From Campylobacter concisus (lineage in GTDB: Bacteria; Campylobacterota; Campylobacteria; Campylobacterales; Campylobacteraceae): 64,000 bases of DNA. The stretch covers positions 124,001 to 188,000 of the forward strand of contig NZ_PIRF01000003.1 of NCBI RefSeq assembly GCF_003049705.1, given 5' to 3'. Positions 57,471 to 64,000 of the stretch are shown here, piece after piece. The position numbers were made by a program, and so were the translations under genes. Position 1 is the first letter of the stretch. Each line of letters opens with the position of its first letter. The notes below the pieces were generated by a model, which worked only from the letters and a program-made list of their open reading frames with translations, ran no database searches and had not been told where the DNA came from.

Positions 57471-58722
57471 TTTTGTGCCCTCCGATCTTTTTATTTCGGT
57501 CTTGCCCAGTGGCTTCTGGTAGTAGATCAATAGCTCTTAAAACCGAGTTTTTACCAAATTTTTCTTTTATGAGATTTAGGGATTTTAAAACCGCCTTTTC
57601 TTTAGTATCATCCTCAAAAAGACTACAGTGAGCCAGGCTCTCTTTTACTACGTCGTTTGCACTGATGCTAATTTGCCTAATCAGCCCAACATTTTTTATC
57701 TTGTTTAAAAGTAGCTCTTCGGCTGAACTCATCAGCACACTTGAGACATTTGTTGGTGTCTTAAACCGAACGCTGGCACGCTGGTGTGGTTCGAGTTTGT
57801 CGGCAAATTTTATATTTATCGTTATTCCACTTGCCATTACTTCTTTGTTTATCATCCTAAGCGCTAGCCTATCAGCCATCTCTTTTAGTACGACTACCGC
57901 CTCGCAACGCTCGTAATCTCTTGGTAAAATTTCAGAGCTAAAGTAGGATTTTGTGCTTGGTTTATATGCTTTTATATCAGCTATTGTCGTTGGCTCTATG
58001 CCATTTGCGTGATCTATCGTTATATAGGCATCAACTCCAAAAAATTTCTCAAGTAAGCTTCGCGGAGCATTTGCTATATCTTTCATACAAAAAATTCCAT
58101 GTTTTTCCAGCTTTAGCCTAGTTTGCTTACCGATGCGCCAAAAGTCATCTAGCGGTTGATGCGTCCAAAGACGCTCTTTATAAAGTTGCTCGTCTAAAAA
58201 TGCAATCCCATCATCACTGTGCTTAGCCAGGATATCAAGGGCGATTTTTGCGAGGTATAAATTTGTGCCCATGCCACAGGTGGCCGTCACACCAGTAGTT
58301 TTTAAAATTTCATCCATTATCTTTTTGGCTATGGATTTTGCATCGGTATTATAAAATTTAACATAAGAAGTAAGATCAATAAAGGCTTCATCGATAGAAT
58401 AGACATAAATATCATCTTTTGAGACATATTTTAGGTATATCTCATAAATTTTAGCCGCATAGTCGATGTAAAACTGCATTCTAGGCGGTGCGATGATAAA
58501 TTTTATAACCTTTGGTATCTCAAAAAGTCTGCATCTATTTTTCACACCTTTGGCTCTAAGAGCTGGGCTAACGGCTAGGCAAACACTTCCATTGCCACGA
58601 CTATCGTCAGCCACGACTAGATCGGCTTTAAACGGATCAAGTCCTCGCTCTACGCACTCAACTGAGGCGTAAAATGACTTTAGATCAATGACGGCATAAA
58701 ATTTTTGTGCTTCGTTTTTCAT
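57460..58722 (-). CDS. Y-family translesion DNA polymerase (UvrX/DinB-like)
   Basis: 420 residues. FYAVIDLKSFYASVECVERG has the first catalytic Asp and steric residues. VYSIDEAFIDL has the second catalytic acidic pair. CGMGTNLYLAKIALD and the thumb HhH segment follow, then a little-finger domain. Unlike E. coli DinB it retains a DDSRGNGSVCLAVSP fingers region, as in UvrX/YqjW/ImuB-like proteins of Firmicutes. It copies past DNA damage. It is coupled to the YolD-like gene, which supports that subgroup. Confidence 0.85.
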   Translation of the reverse strand: MKNEAQKFYAVIDLKSFYASVECVERGLDPFKADLVVADDSRGNGSVCLAVSPALRAKGVKNRCRLFEIPKVIKFIIAPPRMQFYIDYAAKIYEIYLKYVSKDDIYVYSIDEAFIDLTSYVKFYNTDAKSIAKKIMDEILKTTGVTATCGMGTNLYLAKIALDILAKHSDDGIAFLDEQLYKERLWTHQPLDDFWRIGKQTRLKLEKHGIFCMKDIANAPRSLLEKFFGVDAYITIDHANGIEPTTIADIKAYKPSTKSYFSSEILPRDYERCEAVVVLKEMADRLALRMINKEVMASGITINIKFADKLEPHQRASVRFKTPTNVSSVLMSSAEELLLNKIKNVGLIRQISISANDVVKESLAHCSLFEDDTKEKAVLKSLNLIKEKFGKNSVLRAIDLLPEATGQDRNKKIGGHKSGE

Positions 58723-58817
58723 GGGGTGATTATAGATGAAAATTAGTAAAAGTTCGTTTTTGAAAAATCGATCTTAAAGCTAAAATTTCTAATAAAAATT
58801 TTTTAGAAACAAAATAA

Positions 58818-59612
58818 GTAAAATGGATAAATTTTATTAGTGGAGCCAGAGCAAATGCAATGCATAAAGAAGTTAATATAATTGGCTCTACTATTGAAAA
58901 AAGTAAACAATCAGGTGTTTATATTGGTTTAATAGATAGAAGTGATGTAAATTTTAGTAAAGTAAAAATAAAAATGGCGAGTCTATGCTTGGGGCTTTTG
59001 CTATACCAACATTTGATAACAGCGATGAAGATGCCAAAATAGATGGTAGAGTTAGAAACTATGGACTTGGTATTTTTTCAAGGCTAAATTTGCCGCGTGA
59101 TTTTTATATCGACCTCATGGCAAAAGCTGGTAGGAGCCAGACTAAGGTTGATGCGAAAGATGTTGATTATAAAATCTTGATGCCATACTACAATGCTAGC
59201 TTTGGCGTCGGCAAAAAGATAAAATTTGATAGTTTTATACTTGATAGCGGGCTAAACTACGCGTTCTCTTATGTCGGTAGCGATGAGGTATATATCGGAC
59301 AAAGTACATTAAAATTTAGCAGCGTTACATCAAGTAGAGCTAAAATTTACTCAAAAATAGCCTATGATGCTGGTAAATTTAATCATTATGGAAAAATTAG
59401 CGCTGAGTATAAATTTAACACCAAGTCAAAAATAGTGGTGATCCAAGAAGACGAGGAGATCAGCCTAACTCAAAAAGGTACAAGTTCAGAGGTTGAGGTC
59501 GGTCTAAGATATACGCCAACTAATGCAACACTCATAAATTTTTGGCATAGCACAATCTTTTGGCAAAAAAGATCAAAGCAGCGCAAAACTTCAGTTTGCT
59601 TATAGATTGTAA
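58818..59612 (+). pseudogene. Autotransporter remnant (passenger end plus part of beta-barrel)
   Basis: At least three reading frames are needed. 58818-58960 encodes a beta-helix piece (STIEKSKQSGVYIGLIDRS). After a shift near 58975, 58985 onward encodes barrel-like sequence (GLGIFSRLNLPRDFYIDLMA, KISAEYKFNTKSK, VEVGLRYTPTNATLI). After a second shift near the T-run at 59541 the proper end FGIAQSFGKKDQSSAKLQFA reaches a stop at 59612. Without the shifts the barrel would lose its terminal strand. Much of the passenger and barrel is absent. No start codon context or signal peptide. A decayed outer-membrane protein gene. Confidence 0.75.
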
Positions 59613-59643
59613 AATTTAGTGGCTTTTTTGACCACTAAATTTT
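59611..59643. terminator. Bidirectional terminator between autotransporter relic and aroC
   Basis: 12-bp perfect inverted repeat AAAATTTAGTGG / CCACTAAATTTT with a 9-base loop (CTTTTTTGA). It serves both convergent units. Confidence 0.7.
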
Positions 59644-59659
59644 ACTCATTTTTATAGAT

Positions 59660-60727
59660 TTATCCGTAAATTTTCTTTAAATTTTCAAGCTTTGTACTAG
59701 CATTTAGTAGCAACATATCGGCGATAACTAGCCTTATCATCGCGGTTGCAACGACGCTTCCTCGTATGCCTATACAAGGATCATGCCTACCCCTTAGCTC
59801 AAAATCCACCGCCTCGCCAGCTAAATTTAGTGTCTTTTGCTCTTTAAATATCGAAGGCGTAGGCTTAAAATGGCTCTTTAGCACTATATCTTCGCCGCTA
59901 CTTATGCCACCAAGTATACCTCCTGCATTGTTGCTTAAAAATCCAAGCTCGTCCATCTCATCGTTGTTTGCTGAGCCAAGCATAGAGCTTACATTCACGC
60001 CAGCACCTATCTCAACGGCCTTTACTCCATTTATACCCATCAAAGCTGCCGCTAACGCGCTATCTAGCTTATCATAAAGCGGCTCACCAAGACCAGCTGG
60101 CACTCCTCTAGCCACGCTTAAAACCACAGCTCCTACGCTATCGTGCTCGCTTCTAGCTTTATTTACCACTTCTTTCATCGCTTCTTCATTGCCAAGAGCG
60201 TAAATTTGAGAATTTTTAGCAAAGTTAAAGTCTATTTTGTCGCTAAAAACTTTGCCGATGCCAAGTACTCCACTTAAAATTTCTATATTAAACTCATTTA
60301 AAAGTAGCTGCGCAAAAGCCCCACCAGCTACTCTAACGGCCGTTTCTCTTGCGCTTGAGCGTCCGCCACCTCTGTGATCTCTAAAGCCATATTTTTTAAA
60401 ATAGGTAAAATCAGCATGGCCTGGACGGAAAATTTCACGTAAATTGTCATAGTCGTTTGACTTTTGGTTGTTGTTAAAAATGGCAAAACCTATCGGTGCT
60501 CCAGTGCTTACTCCGTTAAAAATACCGCTAAAAATTTCTATCTTATCGGCTTCATCTCTTGCGGTTGTAAAGTTGCTTTGTCCCGGGCGGCGTCTATCTA
60601 GCTCACTTTGGATGAAATCTGTATCGATCTTTAGCCCAGCTGGAAGTCCGTCTATCACGCCACCAATCGCCACCCCGTGGCTCTCGCCAAAGGTCGTTAA
60701 GGTTAGTTTTTTGCCAAATGTATTCAA
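59660..60727 (-). CDS. aroC: Chorismate synthase
   Basis: 355 residues. Final step of the shikimate pathway (EPSP to chorismate, FMN-dependent). GESHGVAIGGVIDGLPAGL, the RPGHADFTYFKKYGFRDHRG motif and SSARETAVRVAGGA are intact. Downstream of rnc by eight bases, as in C. jejuni (Cj1634c). Confidence 0.96.
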   Translation of the reverse strand: MNTFGKKLTLTTFGESHGVAIGGVIDGLPAGLKIDTDFIQSELDRRRPGQSNFTTARDEADKIEIFSGIFNGVSTGAPIGFAIFNNNQKSNDYDNLREIFRPGHADFTYFKKYGFRDHRGGGRSSARETAVRVAGGAFAQLLLNEFNIEILSGVLGIGKVFSDKIDFNFAKNSQIYALGNEEAMKEVVNKARSEHDSVGAVVLSVARGVPAGLGEPLYDKLDSALAAALMGINGVKAVEIGAGVNVSSMLGSANNDEMDELGFLSNNAGGILGGISSGEDIVLKSHFKPTPSIFKEQKTLNLAGEAVDFELRGRHDPCIGIRGSVVATAMIRLVIADMLLLNASTKLENLKKIYG

Positions 60728-60735
60728 AATTTTTC

Positions 60736-61407
60736 CTATTTTTTGATTTTTTCTAGTGCGACTTTTGCTGCAAGCTGTTGGGCTTGTTTTTTAGAGCTAC
60801 CAACGGCACGTGAAATTTCTTTGCCATTTAGTAGCAAGGCTATTTCAAATTCTTTCTTGTGATCAGGACCTGACGTGCCGATGAGTTCGTATGTTGGGAT
60901 GACACCAAGACTGGCCTGAGTGACCTCTTGAAGAGCGGTTTTGTAGTCCTTTTCGAGGTGTGCAAAGTCGATCTGTGGATAGCAAAGCTCAAGCAGAGCG
61001 ATCGAAATTTCTCGCACTTTATCAAGTCCAGCCTCAAGGTAGATAGCGCCCATCACAGCCTCAAATGCATCGCTTAAAATGCTATCTTTCTCACGTCCGC
61101 CATTGTTCTCTTCAGCCGTACTTAGCCTTAAAAATTTACCCATTTTTAGATGCCTTGCCATATTTGCAAAGCTTTTTTCATTTACAAGTGCGGCTCTTAG
61201 CTTACTCATGTCGCCCTCTGCGATCTTGCTAAATTTTTTAAAAAGATACTCAGCCACAAGCAGATCCATCACCGCATCGCCCAAAAACTCGAGCCTTTCG
61301 TTGTTTAACGCCTGTTTGGTGCTCTTGTGTGTTAGCGCCTCTTCTAAAAGCTCAGTTTTTTTAAATTTATATCCAAGATTCTTTTCAAATTCTTCTAAAA
61401 TTCTCAT
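60736..61407 (-). CDS. rnc: Ribonuclease III
   Basis: 223 residues. RNase III signature [20 protein letters not shown] near residue 38 with the catalytic Asp and Glu. The C-terminal dsRNA-binding domain ends [19 protein letters not shown]. It processes rRNA precursors and structured RNAs. The start overlaps the rnhA stop by four bases (ATGA). Confidence 0.96.
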   Translation of the reverse strand: MRILEEFEKNLGYKFKKTELLEEALTHKSTKQALNNERLEFLGDAVMDLLVAEYLFKKFSKIAEGDMSKLRAALVNEKSFANMARHLKMGKFLRLSTAEENNGGREKDSILSDAFEAVMGAIYLEAGLDKVREISIALLELCYPQIDFAHLEKDYKTALQEVTQASLGVIPTYELIGTSGPDHKKEFEIALLLNGKEISRAVGSSKKQAQQLAAKVALEKIKK

Positions 61408-61838
61408 CTTTCATTCTCATCTTTTATTTTTAATGCCTCATCTCTTGCCATCTGGTCGCACTCCTCGTTTTCAGGGTGTCCAGCGTGCCCCTTAACCCAG
61501 CTTGCCACGACTTTGTGAGGCCTTGAAATTTCTAAATACTCCTGCCAAAGCTCTACATTTTTTACGTTTTTAAAATTTCTCTTTTGCCAGTTGGAAAGCC
61601 ACTCATTTATACTATTTACCACATATGAGCTATCGGTAAATAGTCTCACTTCACAAGGCTCTTTTAGCGCTTTTAACCCCATTATCGCAGCTTTTAACTC
61701 CATTTGGTTATTTGTTGTGTATGCCTCGCCACCGCTTGCTTTTTTCTGCGCTTCATTAAATCTTAAGATGTAAGCCCAGCCGCCAGCTCCAGGGTTTCCA
61801 AGGCACGAGCCGTCGCTAAAAAGTGTTACTATCTTCAC
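61404..61838 (-). CDS. rnhA: Ribonuclease HI
   Basis: 144 residues. Catalytic residues appear in [17 protein letters not shown] (Asp), [10 protein letters not shown] (Glu), [11 protein letters not shown] (Asp) and the final CDQMARDEA (Asp). It removes RNA from RNA-DNA hybrids. I place the start at GTG 61838 ([10 protein letters not shown]), which gives the usual N-terminus. A GTG at 61874 would add 12 residues but lies deeper in the neighbouring gene. Either way it overlaps the TPR gene end. Order aroC-rnc-rnhA as in C. jejuni. Confidence 0.92.
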   Translation of the reverse strand: MKIVTLFSDGSCLGNPGAGGWAYILRFNEAQKKASGGEAYTTNNQMELKAAIMGLKALKEPCEVRLFTDSSYVVNSINEWLSNWQKRNFKNVKNVELWQEYLEISRPHKVVASWVKGHAGHPENEECDQMARDEALKIKDENER

Positions 61839-62847
61839 TTGGTTTTTCTGTGATGTGGGATAAAATTTTGACACTTCCTAGCTCGTGACAGACCGGACAG
61901 CGGTAAAAGTGCATAGGAAATGAGTTTTTGCAGCTTTTGCAAATGTAGTTAAAACTAAGTCCTGCTGCGTCAAATTTGGCATCCTTTAGCTTTTTTATAG
62001 CGTTTAACTCAAAGCCGTAAATTTCACAAGGCTCATTTATATCACCCTTTGCGTAAAAGAGCGATCTATACTTATCATCACTCAAATTTATAGGCGTTTT
62101 TAGGTTGTAAAGCAGATCAAGTACGTCTTCAAATTTGGCAAAATCTTTTAAATTTTCTAAATTTTCATTGTGTCTTATAAAAAGCACCAAGATCATGCGT
62201 TTTAAAAGCTCAAAATTTTGGCTAAGACGAGAGAGAACTTCTATCTTTTCATTAAAGCTTAAATTTCTATCATCAAGTGTGCTGATAGCCTTTATATAGG
62301 CCTTTTGATCTTTTACATTTACTCCAAGCTCTTCAAGTGAGTTTAGTGCATAAAGTGCCTCTTTGTAGTTTTTGAGTTTCTCATCTATCATTGTCAGAAA
62401 GCGAAGTGCGATGACATTTCTAGGACTTAGTTCGAGTGCCTTTTCAAAAACCTCACTAGCTTTTTTTAAAAAGCCTGCTTTAAAATAGACCTCTCCAAGC
62501 TCGTTTAGGATAAATTCTTTTTCATTTTTATCTCTAACTTTGCCAAGTGCTATGAGATAAACACTAATTGATTTTTCAAAATCACCATTTTTAGCAAAAG
62601 TTTGCCCTAGCATGCAAAGGCTTTGAGCGTCTATCTCTGGGCTTTGTAGCATCTGTTTATGCTCGCTACTTATGCCATCTTTGCTATCAAATTTTCTTAT
62701 AAATTTTTCAATGCGTTTTTTCTCATCTTTGCTTGAAAAGATACCCCAAGCATAGCTTAATGCAGCTATCATCAAAATAATGCTAAATAAAATAATAAGG
62801 CTAAATATCGGATCTCTGTGCCCAATGAAAAAAATATCCACGCTCAT
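61816..62847 (-). CDS. LapB/YciM-like TPR protein with C-terminal zinc ribbon
   Basis: 343 residues. An N-terminal transmembrane anchor (LIILFSIILMIAALSYAWGI) is followed by TPR helices (FILNELGEVYFKAGFLKKAS, ASEVFEKALELSPRNVIALR). The C-terminal rubredoxin-like ribbon is CKSCKNSFPMHFYRCPVCHE. This domain order is that of LapB/YciM, which regulates LPS synthesis in enterobacteria. Whether it does so in Campylobacter is unproven. C. jejuni has a related gene at the same place (Cj1637c). It is divergent from dnaG. Confidence 0.8.
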   Translation of the reverse strand: MSVDIFFIGHRDPIFSLIILFSIILMIAALSYAWGIFSSKDEKKRIEKFIRKFDSKDGISSEHKQMLQSPEIDAQSLCMLGQTFAKNGDFEKSISVYLIALGKVRDKNEKEFILNELGEVYFKAGFLKKASEVFEKALELSPRNVIALRFLTMIDEKLKNYKEALYALNSLEELGVNVKDQKAYIKAISTLDDRNLSFNEKIEVLSRLSQNFELLKRMILVLFIRHNENLENLKDFAKFEDVLDLLYNLKTPINLSDDKYRSLFYAKGDINEPCEIYGFELNAIKKLKDAKFDAAGLSFNYICKSCKNSFPMHFYRCPVCHELGSVKILSHITEKPSEDSNTF

Positions 62848-62889
62848 ACTTTGTAATAAAATTTTACTTTAATTATAACAAAGCGGTTG

Positions 62890-62895
62890 TATAAT
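62890..62895 (+). promoter_or_regulatory. -10 box of dnaG, very close to its start codon
   Basis: TATAAT in GGTTGTATAATTTTGC. It ends only seven bases before the dnaG ATG. A transcript starting the normal six to seven bases downstream would be leaderless. No ribosome site is present in the gap. Confidence 0.6.
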
Positions 62896-62902
62896 TTTGC
62901 TT

Positions 62903-64000
62903 ATGATAGATCCAAAATCCATAGAAAAACTCAAAAATCAAATCGATATCGTTGACATTATAGAACACTATTTACCAGTTAAAAAAATGGGTGCAAACTA
63001 CAAATGTGTCTGCCCATTTCACGATGATAGAAATCCTAGTATGAGCATAAGTCAAAGCAAACAAATTTTTCACTGTTTTGCTTGCAAGGCTGGCGGAGAT
63101 GCGATCAAATTTGTAATGGATTATGAGACATTAACCTATCCAGAAGCCATTGAAAGAATAGCTAGTCTTGTAAATTTTAGCCTCGAATACACAAGCGACA
63201 AAGCCCCAACACAAAAAGAAAATAAGCACATTTTGGAAAAGGCAAATGCCTTTTATAGGAGTGAATTTTTCAAGCATGAAGCCGCTGTGAGATATATCTA
63301 TTCTCGTGGCATAAATGATGCGATGATCGAGAAATTTGAGCTTGGCTGGGCAGGGGAGAGCGCTAGTACCATTAGGCTTTTACAAAATGAAAATATCGAA
63401 CCAAAAGAGGCGCTTGAAGTTGGAATAGTAAAGCAAAACGAGAAGGGAATTTATGCTAGCTTTATCGAGCGTATCACATTTCCCATATATGCGCACACGG
63501 CAAAACTAGTTGGCTTTGGCGGTAGAACGATCTCAGATCATCCTGCAAAATATGTAAATTCTCCACAAAGCATAGTTTTTGACAAGTCAAAGCTACTTTA
63601 CGGCTATCATTTAGCTAGACAAAGCATTTTTGAAAAAAAGCAGATTATCATCACAGAGGGATATTTAGATGTTATCATGCTGCACTTTGCTGGCTTTACA
63701 AACGCCGTTGCTGTGCTTGGGACTGCTCTTACGACTAATCACTTGCCACTTTTAAAAAGAGGCGAGATAAGCGTAGTACTTTGTTTTGATGGTGACTCGG
63801 CTGGTATAAATGCCGCTATAAAGTCATCTCGTCTTTTAGTACAAAACGAAATAGATGGAAGCGTTGTAATCATAAAAGATGGTGCAGACCCTGCGGATAT
63901 GGTTTTTGCAGGGAGAAGCGACGAGCTAAAGGAGATGTTTGGCTCTGGGACTGAGCTTGGTGAGTTTTATATTGAGCAAATTGTAAAAAAATATGATATT
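62903..64000 (+). CDS. dnaG: DNA primase, N-terminal part (cut by window edge)
   Basis: 366 codons of the primase that makes RNA primers. The zinc-binding domain is C-x-C-PFHDDRNPS then FHCFACKAGGDA (residues ~36-66). The RNA polymerase basic motif appears as VGFGGRTI. Toprim starts at IITEGYLDVI, with VLCFDGDSAG further on. The C-terminal DnaB-binding domain lies outside the window. The start MIDPKSIEKL matches the family. The same divergent order with the TPR gene is found in C. jejuni (Cj1638). Confidence 0.95.
   Translation, partial: MIDPKSIEKLKNQIDIVDIIEHYLPVKKMGANYKCVCPFHDDRNPSMSISQSKQIFHCFACKAGGDAIKFVMDYETLTYPEAIERIASLVNFSLEYTSDKAPTQKENKHILEKANAFYRSEFFKHEAAVRYIYSRGINDAMIEKFELGWAGESASTIRLLQNENIEPKEALEVGIVKQNEKGIYASFIERITFPIYAHTAKLVGFGGRTISDHPAKYVNSPQSIVFDKSKLLYGYHLARQSIFEKKQIIITEGYLDVIMLHFAGFTNAVAVLGTALTTNHLPLLKRGEISVVLCFDGDSAGINAAIKSSRLLVQNEIDGSVVIIKDGADPADMVFAGRSDELKEMFGSGTELGEFYIEQIVKKYDI

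Overview
The window looks like chromosome from a Campylobacter of the C. concisus type. It is AT-rich with typical Campylobacterota codon use, and it keeps several gene neighbourhoods known from C. jejuni: nrdA/purB/pseudouridine synthase, ruvC-dnaA-dnaN-gyrB, fliK-flgD-flgE/typA, aroC-rnc-rnhA-TPR/dnaG and rluB/rnj/ksgA/rlmN. It also carries respiratory genes that C. jejuni lacks. The species call is an inference. The replication origin lies near 38-39.5 kb. I saw no rRNA, tRNA, IS element, prophage or CRISPR array.

Layout. 1-14 kb holds nrdA (cut by the window edge), purB, a RluA-type enzyme, and a tightly coupled minus-strand operon (Upf1-like helicase, hisF, nucleoside-phosphorylase-like gene, rlmN, a 36-residue membrane peptide). 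The plus-strand run ksgA, RNase J, kdsD-like isomerase and RsuA/RluB-type synthase follows. 14.1-14.5 kb holds a decayed Sel1-repeat gene. 14.5-29.3 kb is one coherent respiratory block on the minus strand: a two-component system (mccRS-like), then the sulfite reductase operon mccA-mccB-mccC-mccD-ccsA1, a Sel1 protein, and a six-gene accessory module (two-domain NosL-like protein, 61-residue membrane peptide, FtsX-type permease, ABC ATPase, CxxC membrane protein, second NosL protein). MccA is a haem c-copper enzyme in the related Wolinella system, so the NosL/ABC module is a good candidate for copper delivery or active-site assembly.

29.5-38 kb holds pyrE, a Na+/H+ antiporter, the large hook gene flgE behind a sigma54 promoter, thyX, a D12-class DNA methyltransferase, luxS, a MOSC protein and ruvC. 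38-45.5 kb holds dnaA, dnaN and gyrB with DnaA-box clusters on both sides of dnaA. A queF with an unusual basic tail, an HD hydrolase, an antisense SRP RNA gene and a small unknown gene follow. 45.5-51.2 kb holds the second hook-type gene, flgD and fliK (sigma54 promoter), and typA.

51.4-53.7 kb is a GC-rich island with foreign-looking codon use: a lipoprotein, a frameshifted proC and a Sel1-type protein. 54-57.1 kb is a TorA-type reductase with its monohaem cytochrome. 57.1-58.7 kb is a Y-family polymerase with a YolD-like partner, a pair best known from Firmicutes. 58.8-59.6 kb is an autotransporter relic. 59.7-64 kb is aroC, rnc, rnhA, a LapB-like TPR protein and dnaG, which may be read from a leaderless transcript and runs off the window.
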